Of a stretch of 64,000 bases of DNA, positions 35,801-43,458 are shown piece by piece. Source of the stretch: Arthrobacter psychrolactophilus (GTDB taxonomy: Bacteria; Actinomycetota; Actinomycetes; Actinomycetales; Micrococcaceae). Positions within the stretch are counted from its first letter, which is position 1; the number at the start of each line of letters is the position of its first letter. Position numbers and translations under genes: made by a program. Where the stretch lies: contig NZ_QJVC01000002.1 in the NCBI RefSeq assembly GCF_003219795.1, positions 186,001-250,000 of the forward strand, in the 5' to 3' direction. The notes below the pieces were generated by a model. It had not been told where the DNA came from. It did no database searches and saw only the letters and a program-made list of their open reading frames with translations.

Positions 35801-36843
35801 GGGCGACGCGTCGGGCCATCGCGGAGTCATTGGGCGCAACACCCAAAACCACGCAGGCCGGACGCCCAGCACTAGCCGCCCCTGCTGGAAAGAACTCCAA
35901 GGGTGGCGCCGCCGGGAAGGCGAACACCGGCATCCAAGGGAAGGGTCCGACGTCGAGCATTGATACCGGCGGTGGCATCCAGGAGCGCTCCGGACTGCGC
36001 GAATGGGACCTCGGCACACTGCCGCGCGAGGTCAAGCGGTTGGTGGGCGGGCACACCGTGACCGGCTATCCGGCGCTCGTGGACGAGGGAGCCACGGCTG
36101 GCATTCGCGTGTTCCAACGCCAGGACGCGGCCGACACCGCCATGCGCGGCGGCGTCATTCGCCTGCTCGCGCTGCGCGTGCCGTCGCCGGACCGCTACGT
36201 GCTCGATCACCTGAGCAATACCGAGAAACTCACCTTTAGCCAGAACCCGCACGGATCTGTCACCGAGTTGATCGCCGATTGCACCCTGGCCACGATCGAC
36301 AAGCTCACGCCCGCCGCGCTGCCGTGGTCCCAGAAGGACTTCGACGCGCTGTATGAAATGGTGCGGGCCGAGCTGATCGACACCGTGTTCTCGGTGACCG
36401 CCGTGGTGGAGAAGATTCTCGCGGCGAATATGCGCATCCAAAAGACCCTGCGCGGCACCACGAGCCTGCCGTTGATCAGTGCGCTCAACGACATCAAGCA
36501 ACAGCTCGAGCTGCTCGTCTACCCGGGATTCGTGGCCAAGACCGGTTTCGCCCAGCTCAGCCAGCTGCCGCGCTACCTCACGGCCATCGAACGCCGGCTC
36601 GAGAAGTTGCCGACGAATGTGAACCGCGATGGGCTCTCGATGGCCGCCGTACAGCGTCTGGAAGATGAATACGACGATTCCATGGCGGCGCTGCTGCCCG
36701 GACAGCGCTCCACGGCGGGGATCGAGCATGTGCGGTGGATGATCGAGGAGCTGCGGGTGAGCTTGTTCGCCGTCGAACTGGGGACGGCCTACTCGGTCTC
36801 GGAGAAGCGCATCCGGGTGGCCCTGGCAAAAGCCATGGCCTAG
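32878..36843 (+). CDS. hrpA: ATP-dependent RNA helicase HrpA
   Basis: A DEAH-box helicase of 1321 residues, the full length of the bacterial HrpA class. Motif I GETGSGKT is at residues 34-41, motif II DEAH in IIIDEAHERSLNIDF, motif III TSATIDPE, motif VI QRSGRCGRV. HA2/OB-like domains and the long HrpA C-terminal region (DUF3418) follow. An acidic loop (GEDADDDELDARTD) interrupts the space between RecA domains, and a Gly/Ala/Lys-rich linker lies near residue 1000. In E. coli HrpA rescues stalled ribosomes; a similar role is inferred. It lies 13 bases after the membrane-protein gene. Confidence 0.96.
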   Translation: MTFTISYPAALPVSERREDIMAAIAANQVTIIAGETGSGKTTQIPKMCVELGLAEKGLIGHTQPRRLAARTVAERIASEMGVEIGEEVGFQVRFTGHVGPQTKIKLMTDGILLAEIQRDRLLRKYSVIIIDEAHERSLNIDFILGYLRQILPKRPDLKIVITSATIDPERFATHFGTPENPAPIIEVSGRTFPVDIRYRPLSGPATGEDADDDELDARTDRHLDGGNSEEDRDPLDAVCDAVDELSKEAPGDILIFFSGEREIRDAADALAGRVKTNPRLRGVQILPLFARLSLAEQHAVFTPGSNKRIVLATNVAETSLTVPGIKYVIDTGTARISRYSHRTKVQRLPIERVSQASANQRSGRCGRVSDGICIRLYSEEDFNARSEFTDPEILRTNLAAVILQMTAMGVAKGPKDVAKFPFVQAPDSRAITDGVTLLRELGAVTAQGGITGVGRQLSQLPVDPRLGRMIVEAAKRGVASEVMVLAAALTIQDPRERPTDKQQLATEKHKRFQDENSDFTGFLNLWRYIKDKQSELSSSAFRRLCKAEFINYLRVREWQDLFTQLKQMAKSLDIKVSGNDIDPVGNHDAIHMSLLTGLLSHIGLYDQRKREYAGARGTKFMVFPGSALFKKSPDWVMSAELVETSRLWARVAAKFDPLWVEQVAPELVKRTYSEPHWSKKMGSVMAHEKVTLYGVPIVPDRRIHYGRIDPDLSRELFIRHALVEGDWHTNHKFFHRNQALLAEVEELETRMRRRDLRVDDETLFEFYDERVGAEVVSERHFDKWWKDARHKDAALLDFDTQVVMAEEPELDEAAFPKEWAQGEFRLPLSYEFHPTAPGSAPNPSDGVTAQVPLLFLNQLSQAPFRWQIPGLRAELVTALIKSLPKAIRKNFIPAPDVAKQAAAALATDFDPGVDDLEASLELALRRIKGHVIPPGTWNWDAVPSHLRMAFSVVDKNGKVLEEGQDLAALQAQLAGATRRAIAESLGATPKTTQAGRPALAAPAGKNSKGGAAGKANTGIQGKGPTSSIDTGGGIQERSGLREWDLGTLPREVKRLVGGHTVTGYPALVDEGATAGIRVFQRQDAADTAMRGGVIRLLALRVPSPDRYVLDHLSNTEKLTFSQNPHGSVTELIADCTLATIDKLTPAALPWSQKDFDALYEMVRAELIDTVFSVTAVVEKILAANMRIQKTLRGTTSLPLISALNDIKQQLELLVYPGFVAKTGFAQLSQLPRYLTAIERRLEKLPTNVNRDGLSMAAVQRLEDEYDDSMAALLPGQRSTAGIEHVRWMIEELRVSLFAVELGTAYSVSEKRIRVALAKAMA

Positions 36844-36877
36844 CCCCTCCCGCAACGCCGCCCCCACTCCCCTCATT

Positions 36878-36943
36878 CTGTGTGGCAGTTGTTGCCATAA
36901 AACGGCTAAAAATGGCCATTTTTTGGTAACAACTGCCACTCAG
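36878..36943. repeat. Dispersed palindromic element, copy 2 (bidirectional terminator-like)
   Basis: CTGTGTGGCAGTTGTTGCC (36878-36896) pairs with GGTAACAACTGCCACTCAG (36925-36943) at 17 of 19 positions. The loop contains a perfect 16-base palindrome AAAAATGGCCATTTTT (36908-36923), so the core also gives A- and T-runs. It lies between the convergent hrpA and SDR genes, as a bidirectional terminator would. Its arms match the element at 26279-26349. Confidence 0.75.
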
Positions 36944-36958
36944 ATTGCGGGCACAGCT

Positions 36959-38008
36959 TTAAGCTGCGGACCAGCCACCGTCCGAGGGGAGGATGACGCC
37001 GTTGACGTTGACGCCGTCGTCGCTGAGCAGGAAAGTGATGGAAGCGGCAAGAGCGTCACCCTCAACCGGATCCGGCAGGATTGCCATGGCGCGGCGCACG
37101 CGGCCGGCACCGAGCTCGGAATCAAAACGGGCTTCGATGTTGGTGATGACCGGACCCGGTGCCACGGCGTTCACGCGGATACCGCTGGGGCCGTACATGA
37201 AGGCGCTGCTCTTGGTCAGACCCGCGACGGCGTGCTTGGACGCCGTGTAGGCCGCACCGGCAGCCGAGCCACGCAGGGCAGCCTCGGAGGCGACGTTGAC
37301 GATGGACCCCTGTGCCTGCGCGAGCATGGTGGGAACAACGGCACGCATGAGCTTCATGGTGCCGTTGACGTTGATGTTGAAGACGCGGTTCCACACATCG
37401 TCGGAAACCTCGTGGATGGGCGTCATGTTGTCCATGATGCCGGCGATGTTGGCCAGGCCGTCAATACGCTCCCCCGCGGCCTCAACAATCGCTGCCACGG
37501 CGGCGTCGTCGGTGATATCGCCGGAAACGGTGACGATGTTGCCCTCAGGCAGCGACGCGGCAAAGTCGGCTAGGCGTTCCTCAGAGATATCGACGGCGAT
37601 GACGTGACCACCCTCGCGAGCCACACGGGACGCCGTGGCGCGGCCAATTCCGGAACCTGCTCCGGTGATGATGATGGTCTTGCCGGAGAAACGGCCCGTG
37701 GTGACCTTCTCAACCCACACCGGCAGCTCTATGGACGGTTCGGCGGGCTCGACGCCGGCGGGCGCCACCTCGGCCGGAATGTCACCGGATTCAATCTGAG
37801 CGATCATGGCGTCCACCATGTCCGTGGTGAAGGCACCCTGGCTGACCTCAACCAAGCGGTTGAGCGACATCTTGGCGACGGGGTTCAAATCGGCTGCCGT
37901 CTGGCCGCCCTGCGCCAAGACGGCACGCAGTACGGGGCCAGCGGCCGGATCTACCAACCATGCGTTGATGCTTGATTCGCCGCTGATGTTATTGGGGTTG
38001 TTACTCAT
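36959..38008 (-). CDS. Short-chain dehydrogenase/reductase with N-terminal extension
   Basis: NAD(P)-dependent oxidoreductase, 349 residues. The SDR core starts near residue 105 with GKTIIITGAGSGIG and has the NIAG motif, the catalytic Ser in NVASEAA and YTASKHA (Tyr-x-x-x-Lys). Residues 1-100 are an extra region (SINAWLVDPAAGPVLRAVL) also seen on a subgroup of actinobacterial SDRs, unlike the 250-residue norm. The substrate is not evident. The gene is divergent from a TetR regulator, and a 20-bp palindrome lies between them. Confidence 0.88.
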   Translation of the reverse strand: MSNNPNNISGESSINAWLVDPAAGPVLRAVLAQGGQTAADLNPVAKMSLNRLVEVSQGAFTTDMVDAMIAQIESGDIPAEVAPAGVEPAEPSIELPVWVEKVTTGRFSGKTIIITGAGSGIGRATASRVAREGGHVIAVDISEERLADFAASLPEGNIVTVSGDITDDAAVAAIVEAAGERIDGLANIAGIMDNMTPIHEVSDDVWNRVFNINVNGTMKLMRAVVPTMLAQAQGSIVNVASEAALRGSAAGAAYTASKHAVAGLTKSSAFMYGPSGIRVNAVAPGPVITNIEARFDSELGAGRVRRAMAILPDPVEGDALAASITFLLSDDGVNVNGVILPSDGGWSAA

Positions 38009-38090
38009 GGAAGAACGGTCTCCGTTTCGAGGTAGGGAAGCTGGCCTGTGTGTCAGCGGTGGGACCGGATCATTCTCAGGCCCCAGCCAT

Positions 38091-38110
38091 ACCGGACAAC
38101 ACTGTCCGGT
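38091..38110. promoter_or_regulatory. Perfect 20-bp palindrome, probable TetR operator
   Basis: ACCGGACA-ACAC-TGTCCGGT is a perfect dyad between the divergent SDR and TetR genes. It lies immediately upstream of TATAGACT, the likely -10 of the tetR gene, and overlaps TTGTCC, a possible -35 for the SDR gene on the minus strand (with GAGAAT 16 bases further on). Occupancy would block both promoters, so the TetR protein probably represses itself and the SDR. Sequence seen; protein-site link inferred. Confidence 0.75.
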
Positions 38111-38124
38111 TATAGACTAGCCCT

Positions 38125-38682
38125 GTGTCAACGAAAGCAAAAGTAAACCTTGGACCAAGTGCCGGACCCGCCAATCGCGCCGCCCTCATCAAGGCCGCCC
38201 GGGAGGTCTTTGCCGGGTCCGGATTAGGGGCGCCGCTGAGCTCGGTGGCGCGCCGGGCAGGTGTGGGACAGGGCAGCCTCTACCGCCATTTCCCCGACAG
38301 AATTGCCTTAGCCGTTGCCGTGTTCGATGAGAACATCACGGCACTGGAGGAGTTAGCCGCGCGGAGCGACACCACCCTGGCCAATCTTTTCGACAGCGTG
38401 GCCGAGCAGGTCATCGACTCCACGGCACTCATCGACCTGATCATTTCCGAGCGCGATGAGCGGGCCGAACACTTAGATACCCGAATGCGGGCGGTCGCCG
38501 CGGAGCTGCTGGCGCGTGATCAAGCCAGCGGACGCTTTGGCCATCACGTGGAAACGGCCGACGTCATGCTCTCGATTTCCATGATGGCGCTCATGCTCTC
38601 CAAGGCGCCGGAGGCCGAACGTGCGGGTGCGGCGGCGAGGGCGCGGGCCATCTTCCGGGCCGCTTTTGCACCCACCAACTAA
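38125..38682 (+). CDS. TetR family transcriptional regulator
   Basis: A 185-residue repressor. The N-terminal helix-turn-helix is REVFAGSGLGAPLSSVARRAGVGQGSLYRHFPDR, shown here by its typical ends (VARRAGVGQGSLYRHF); the C-terminal ligand domain is of the TetR_C_13/33-like kind (LFDSVAEQVIDST). The GTG at 38125 lies about seven bases after a TAGACT -10 element, with no ribosome site in between, so the message may be leaderless. Divergent from the SDR gene with a shared palindromic operator; the ligand is likely the SDR substrate. Confidence 0.9.
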   Translation: MSTKAKVNLGPSAGPANRAALIKAAREVFAGSGLGAPLSSVARRAGVGQGSLYRHFPDRIALAVAVFDENITALEELAARSDTTLANLFDSVAEQVIDSTALIDLIISERDERAEHLDTRMRAVAAELLARDQASGRFGHHVETADVMLSISMMALMLSKAPEAERAGAAARARAIFRAAFAPTN

Positions 38683-38686
38683 AACT

Positions 38687-38744
38687 GCGCCCGTTGGGCA
38701 TTCTCGCCATAGTTCGGACTATAGCGAGAATGCCCAACGGGCGC
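38687..38744. terminator. Bidirectional terminator hairpin between tetR and HIT genes
   Basis: Arms of 21 bp (38687-38707 and 38724-38744) pair perfectly, and the 16-base loop holds a second stem ATAGT/ACTAT around TCGG. It begins four bases after the tetR stop and ends 13 bases before the HIT stop. AAAA precedes it, giving a T-run on the minus strand; on the plus strand no T-run follows. Confidence 0.8.
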
Positions 38745-38757
38745 GGAAATCGAACGG

Positions 38758-39186
38758 CTAGCTCCCGGGGACAAATTCTCCATGGCCGGCGTCGCGCAGG
38801 GCAACCCGCAGTTTCTCGGCGTTGGCATCCATAATCGCCGGATCGGGGTTGTTATCCACGGCGGCAAAGCTGAAGTTTTCCAGGCCGTAGGCAGGGAAAA
38901 CGTGGATGTGCAGGTGCTCTACCTCGAAGCCCGCCACGATCACGCCAGCGCGGGGCGCACCAAAGGCGGCCAGCTGAGCCTGTCCGATGGTCTGGGATAC
39001 GGCGGTCAGCTTGGCCATGAGTTCCGGTGTTGCGTCGGTCCACTTGTCTACTTCCTGGCGCGGAACCACCAAGACGTGGCCGTCGGTGATGGGCCCGATG
39101 GTCAGGAAAGAAACGCAGTCCTCGTCCTTCCAGACAAAGCGACCCGGGATCTCGCCGGCGATGATCTTGCTAAAGAGGGTGCTCAA
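38758..39186 (-). CDS. HIT family nucleotide hydrolase/transferase
   Basis: A 142-residue histidine-triad protein. VEHLHIHVFP is the HxHxH catalytic triad and FLTIGPITDGHVLVVPRQEVDKW the conserved beta-sheet. Bacterial members hydrolyse AMP-lysine or dinucleoside polyphosphates; the precise substrate is not known. It ends at the palindromic terminator and is followed upstream by an alcohol dehydrogenase 29 bases away. Confidence 0.92.
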   Translation of the reverse strand: MSTLFSKIIAGEIPGRFVWKDEDCVSFLTIGPITDGHVLVVPRQEVDKWTDATPELMAKLTAVSQTIGQAQLAAFGAPRAGVIVAGFEVEHLHIHVFPAYGLENFSFAAVDNNPDPAIMDANAEKLRVALRDAGHGEFVPGS

Positions 39187-39215
39187 GAAATTACTCCTTA
39201 CAGGGAAAAGAAAAC

Positions 39216-40265
39216 TCAGAGGGTGGACACGTCGAGCACGAAGCGGTACTTCACATCGCCCGCGATCATGCGCTCATAGGCGGCATCCAGCTCGGTGGCC
39301 GAGACAATTTCAATATCGGACAGCAAGCCGTGCTCGGAGCAGAAATCAAGCATTTCCTGCGTCTCGGCGATGCCGCCAATGACGGATCCGCCGTAGGCCA
39401 AACGCTTGCGGATCAGCAGGCCCGGCTCCACGGGAGGCATCTTCTCGGAGGGCAGACCCAGCTGGATGAGGGCGCCATCGCGCTCGAGGGTGCGTAGGTA
39501 CGCGTTAATATCGTGCACGGCGGCGACCGTGTCGATGATGGCATTCAAGCTACCCTTGGCGGCGGCCATCGCCTCGGGATCAGAAGAGATCACCACGTGA
39601 TCGGCGCCAAGTGCCACGGCGTCGGCGGACTTGCTCGGCGAGGTGGTGAACACCGTGACGGTCGCGCCGAGTGCCTTGGCGATCTTGACGGCCATGTGGC
39701 CCAATCCGCCCAGGCCAATCACGCCCACCTTGTCGCCTTCCTGAACGTCCAGGTAGCGCAGCGGCGAGTACGTGGTGATGCCGGCGCACAGCAATGGCGC
39801 GGCAGCGGCCGGGTCCATGCCTTCGGGGATGTGCACCACATAGTTTTCATCCACCACGATGGACTGTGAGTAGCCGCCCTGCGTGATAACGCCCCCGTTG
39901 CGGCGGTCTACCGCGCCGTAGGTGCCAACATTTCCGGCTTCGCAGTACTGTTCCAGACCCTCCAGGCAGGACTCGCACTCCCGGCACGAATCCACCATGC
40001 AGCCCACGCCAACGCGCTGGCCAACGGTGAAGCCCTCCACGGAATCGCCCACGCGGCTGACGACGCCCACGATTTCGTGCCCCGGGACCAGCGGGTATTT
40101 GGCCTGGCCCCATTCCGAGCGGATCGTGTGCACGTCGGAGTGGCACAGCCCGCAAAATTCAATGTCGATGGCCACATCGTGGGCGCCGGGTTCTCGGCGT
40201 TCCACGGTGCTCGGACCAAGTCCGGAGGTGGCCGATACTGCTGCATATGCTTTAACGTTCGTCAT
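39216..40265 (-). CDS. Zinc-dependent NAD(P)H alcohol dehydrogenase (YahK/CAD type)
   Basis: A 349-residue medium-chain dehydrogenase that reduces aldehydes to alcohols with NADPH. CGLCHSDVH and GHEIVG bind catalytic zinc, VDSCRECESCLEGLEQYC supplies the four structural-zinc cysteines, and GLGGLGHMAVKIAKALG is the cofactor loop. The set is typical of the YahK/AdhA/cinnamyl-alcohol subgroup with wide aldehyde range. Its ATG overlaps the sulfurtransferase stop by four bases, so both are probably one transcript with HIT downstream. Confidence 0.92.
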   Translation of the reverse strand: MTNVKAYAAVSATSGLGPSTVERREPGAHDVAIDIEFCGLCHSDVHTIRSEWGQAKYPLVPGHEIVGVVSRVGDSVEGFTVGQRVGVGCMVDSCRECESCLEGLEQYCEAGNVGTYGAVDRRNGGVITQGGYSQSIVVDENYVVHIPEGMDPAAAAPLLCAGITTYSPLRYLDVQEGDKVGVIGLGGLGHMAVKIAKALGATVTVFTTSPSKSADAVALGADHVVISSDPEAMAAAKGSLNAIIDTVAAVHDINAYLRTLERDGALIQLGLPSEKMPPVEPGLLIRKRLAYGGSVIGGIAETQEMLDFCSEHGLLSDIEIVSATELDAAYERMIAGDVKYRFVLDVSTL

Positions 40266-41107
40266 GCTTCAACCCTATCCCCGTCGGGCCCCGTCGCGAC
40301 CGGCCGCCCCGCCTGATTCGACCACGCGGACCACGACCCCGGGTACAGCGCTGCGGTGAACCCGGCAATCTCCAGCGCGGCAATTTGATGCGCCGCCGTC
40401 ACGCCCGAGCCGCAATACACGGCCACCTCGGCCCCCTGTCCAACGCCCAGCGCCGCAAATCGCGCCCGCAACTCCTCCGCCGGCAAAAAGTGCGCATCCG
40501 CGGCCAGGTTCTCGCTCGTCGGCGCACTCCTAGCCCCGGGAATGTGCCCGGCCCGCGGATCGATCGGCTCGCTCTCGCCCCGGAACCGCTCCCCTGCCCG
40601 CGCGTCCAGCAAAATCCCGTCCCACGAGGCAGCCCCGTCACTGTCAATGGTTGCCTTGGCCCCAAAATGTACGACGGCGTCACCTGGCTCATTCTCTTCC
40701 TCACCTTCGCCAAGCGGCAGGTGGGCGGCGCGCCAGGCTGCTAGTCCGCCGTCGAGCAGGTAAATATTCGCCAGGCCGGCATACCCCAGAAGCCACCAGG
40801 CCCTGGCAGCCGCGGCGGATCCGGCGTCGTCGTAGATGACCACGGTGTCGCCGGCATTGATGCCCCAGGTGCGCACCGTGGCGGCAAAATCAGCCTCGGC
40901 GGGCAGCGGATGGCGGCCGTCCTCGGGGCGGCCGTGGGAGGCGAGTTGCGTGTTCATGTCGGCGTAGACAGCACCCGGGATATGCGCCGCCACATAGTGC
41001 TCGTGGCCGTGGGGATCGCCGAGCTTCCAGCGCACGTCCAGCAGCACGGTGCGCTGGGCGGACGCTAGGCGTTCGTGCAATTGGGCAACACTCATCAAGA
41101 CGGTCAT
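40262..41107 (-). CDS. sseA: Thiosulfate/3-mercaptopyruvate sulfurtransferase (two rhodanese domains)
   Basis: A 281-residue tandem rhodanese. The N-terminal domain lacks the catalytic Cys; the C-terminal one has the active-site loop YCGSGVTA with the persulfide Cys. The CGSGVTA loop is of the SseA type, which uses 3-mercaptopyruvate, more than the thiosulfate type. AAGGAG lies before the ATG. It is divergent from a cysteine-desulfhydrase-like gene, so the pair may handle cysteine sulfur. Gene symbol is tentative. Confidence 0.88.
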   Translation of the reverse strand: MTVLMSVAQLHERLASAQRTVLLDVRWKLGDPHGHEHYVAAHIPGAVYADMNTQLASHGRPEDGRHPLPAEADFAATVRTWGINAGDTVVIYDDAGSAAAARAWWLLGYAGLANIYLLDGGLAAWRAAHLPLGEGEEENEPGDAVVHFGAKATIDSDGAASWDGILLDARAGERFRGESEPIDPRAGHIPGARSAPTSENLAADAHFLPAEELRARFAALGVGQGAEVAVYCGSGVTAAHQIAALEIAGFTAALYPGSWSAWSNQAGRPVATGPDGDRVEA

Positions 41108-41199
41108 GGCAGCTCCTTAACGGACGATCTGTGCGTAAGCTTCCAATGTACTTCCCAGCGGGGACAAGGAGCGCGGCAACCCCGGCTACGCTGGAGCTT

Positions 41200-42279
41200 A
41201 TGACTTCCGCAACCGCCGCCCGCGCTTGGACCCATCGCGCCATTGCCACCTTGCAGGCTGAGAACAACCGTTCGGCCGACACCCACCTGTACAAGATCGA
41301 GCTACCCGAGCACTGGGGCGTGGATCTGTATGTCAAGGATGAGTCCTGCCACCGCACGGGAAGCCTCAAGCACCGGCTGGCCCGCTCGCTGTTCCTCTTT
41401 GGCCTGGTCAACGGATGGATCCGGCAAGGCACCACGATTGTCGAGGCCAGCTCGGGCAGCACCGCCGTCTCGGAGGCGTACTTTGCGCAGCTGTTGGGAT
41501 TGGATTTCGTCGCCGTTATGACCCGCAGCACGAGCCCGGAAAAGATCGCGCTCATCGAGCAATTTGGCGGCCGCTGCCACTTCGTCGATCACGCCGATGA
41601 GGTGTATCAGGCGGCCGCGGACATCGCCGCCGCAAGCAACGGCCATTATATGGACCAGTTCACCTATGCCGAGCGGGCCACGGATTGGCGCGGCAACAAC
41701 AATATTGCCGAGTCCATTTTCCAGCAGCTGGCGCACGAGCCCTTTCCTGTACCGACCTGGCTCGTGGTGGGCGCGGGCACCGGCGGCACCTCGGCCACGA
41801 TGGGTCGGTATTTGCGCTACCACGGGCACGACACCGGGCTGCTTGTCGTGGACCCGGAGGGCTCGGCGTTTTACCCCGCGTGGCAGAGCGGGGATCCGGC
41901 GCTCATCACAGGCAATTCCTCCCGAATCGAGGGCATCGGCCGGCCCCGCGTTGAGCCGAGCTTTGTGCCGGGTGTCATCGATGCCATGATCGAGGTCCCC
42001 GATGCCGCCTCCGTGGCCGCCATGATGCACTTCGCCCAGCTCTCGGGGCTGCACGCGGGGCCGTCCACGGGCACCAATCTGTGGGGCGTGTGGCAGCTGG
42101 TTGGGCAGATGGTTGCCGCCGGTGAAAAGGGCAGCATCGTGACATTAATGTGCGACGGCGGCGAACGGTATGCGGGCAGCTACAACAACCCAGCGTGGCT
42201 GGCTGAGAAGGGGCTGGACCCGGCCCCGCCTTTGGCCACCCTGGATGAGTTCTTCGCCACCGGCGTCTGGCCTGGCTAG
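41200..42279 (+). CDS. PLP-dependent cysteine synthase-family enzyme, probable cysteine desulfhydrase (Cds1-like)
   Basis: A 359-residue fold-type II PLP enzyme. The lysine that binds PLP is in TGSLKHRLA, the asparagine loop is [12 protein letters not shown] and the phosphate loop is [13 protein letters not shown]. This differs from O-acetylserine sulfhydrylase (which has TGSxKDR and SGNTG) and matches the Cds1 group of M. tuberculosis, which releases sulfide from cysteine. The ATG at 41200 has GGAG in front; longer frames to 41131 are unlikely. It lies opposite the sulfurtransferase gene. Confidence 0.85.
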   Translation: MTSATAARAWTHRAIATLQAENNRSADTHLYKIELPEHWGVDLYVKDESCHRTGSLKHRLARSLFLFGLVNGWIRQGTTIVEASSGSTAVSEAYFAQLLGLDFVAVMTRSTSPEKIALIEQFGGRCHFVDHADEVYQAAADIAAASNGHYMDQFTYAERATDWRGNNNIAESIFQQLAHEPFPVPTWLVVGAGTGGTSATMGRYLRYHGHDTGLLVVDPEGSAFYPAWQSGDPALITGNSSRIEGIGRPRVEPSFVPGVIDAMIEVPDAASVAAMMHFAQLSGLHAGPSTGTNLWGVWQLVGQMVAAGEKGSIVTLMCDGGERYAGSYNNPAWLAEKGLDPAPPLATLDEFFATGVWPG

Positions 42280-42932
42280 AGTTCCACCGACTGTCCCGAA
42301 TTCAGGTGCCGGAACTTCACCCCGTGTGCCGCGCCGATGCGGGCTATATGGGATTCCGTAAAGGCCAGGCCTTGCTCGTTGAGCAGGCCGTCGTGGATCT
42401 GGAAGGCCTGTGGCGCGCGGACCGAGACCACGAAGTCCACCACCTCCGAGACCTTCGACCACGGCGCATGCACGGGGATCAGGAGCGTGCCCACGCTCAC
42501 CCCGTCGGGAACGATCAGGGAGTCACCTGGGTGATAGACGTCGTCGTCAATCAAGTAGCCAACATTGGCCACAATGGGCATGGTGGGGTGGATCAGCGCG
42601 TGCTGGCCACCAAAGCCTTGGACCGCGAAACCGGCGGCCGTGAAACTTTCTCCTGCGGCGGCGTCGAAAATCCGGGCAGCCTGCGCGGGGGCCTTGTCAC
42701 GGAGGTCGTGCGCCACACCTGCGGGGGCATGGATGCGCAACCCGGACGAGTGGGCGAGCGCCTCGGTGAGGGCCTCTGCGTCGTAATGGTCGGCGTGCTC
42801 GTGAGTGATCAGCACGGCGTCGGCACCATCCAGCGCCGTCTGGGATTCGGAAAAGATACCCGGGTCAATGACGAGCACGCGGCCGTCCTGCTCGAGTCGG
42901 ACGCAGGCGTGGGTGAATTTTGTCAGCAACAT
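42276..42932 (-). CDS. MBL-fold metal-dependent hydrolase
   Basis: A 218-residue beta-lactamase-fold protein. The metal motif is [11 protein letters not shown], with further His in ALIHPTM and [11 protein letters not shown]. The N-terminus [17 protein letters not shown] is typical of the UlaG-like/YtkL metallohydrolases. The substrate is unknown. It converges on the desulfhydrase gene; the two stop codons share the palindrome CTAG (42276-42279). It is divergent from the Fur-family gene. Confidence 0.88.
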   Translation of the reverse strand: MLLTKFTHACVRLEQDGRVLVIDPGIFSESQTALDGADAVLITHEHADHYDAEALTEALAHSSGLRIHAPAGVAHDLRDKAPAQAARIFDAAAGESFTAAGFAVQGFGGQHALIHPTMPIVANVGYLIDDDVYHPGDSLIVPDGVSVGTLLIPVHAPWSKVSEVVDFVVSVRAPQAFQIHDGLLNEQGLAFTESHIARIGAAHGVKFRHLNSGQSVEL

Positions 42933-43046
42933 GGTGCCAGCTTATGCCTGCTCCGGCACCTTGGCCATCATGGACGCAACGGCTCTTAGCGGCTTGGTGC
43001 GATAGGCTGGATGACTGATCCAGCAATGAGAAAGTGAGCCGGCACC

Positions 43047-43454
43047 ATGTCTGATCTCCCCATGAAGGAGCAGCGCGTCACGAAGCAGCGTGTGGCGATC
43101 AGTGCTGCCATGGACACGCTCGACGACTTCGTCAGCACGCAGGAGCTCCACCGGCTGCTGCACGAACAAGGCACGCCCGTCTCGCTCGCCACAACCTACC
43201 GCATCTTGGCCTCGATGGCCGAGGAGGGGCTGCTCGACAGCCTGCGCAACGGTGAGGGTGAGGCCGTGTACCGTCGTTGCAACGCCACGAGCCACCATCA
43301 CCACCTACTGTGCCGCAACTGTGGCAAGACCGTCGAGATCGAGGCCCCCGCCGTAGAAAGCTGGGCGGCCCGCATTGCCGCGGACAATGGCTTCACCCAG
43401 GTCCAGCACACGGTGGAAATCTACGGCCTGTGCCCGGAGTGCTCGGCCGCCTAG
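43047..43454 (+). CDS. zur: Fur-family metal regulator, probable zinc uptake regulator Zur
   Basis: A 135-residue repressor. The winged helix covers VTKQRVAISAAMDTLDDF to TTYRILASMAEEGLLDSL, with metal sites in HHHHLLCRNCGKTVEIEAP and the C-terminal CPEC pair, so both structural-zinc CxxC motifs are present. The His-rich loop and absence of catalase-peroxidase neighbours favour Zur over FurA. A Zn/Mn transporter lies 2 kb away with candidate operators (47939-47991). ATG 43047 has a GTGAG-like site; ATG six codons in is an alternative. Confidence 0.88.
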   Translation: MSDLPMKEQRVTKQRVAISAAMDTLDDFVSTQELHRLLHEQGTPVSLATTYRILASMAEEGLLDSLRNGEGEAVYRRCNATSHHHHLLCRNCGKTVEIEAPAVESWAARIAADNGFTQVQHTVEIYGLCPECSAA

Positions 43455-43458
43455 TTCC

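Noticed and set aside
42276-42279. Frameshift or fusion between the desulfhydrase and MBL genes
   Set aside because: The overlap is just two convergent genes sharing the palindromic stop CTAG; both proteins have their normal ends.
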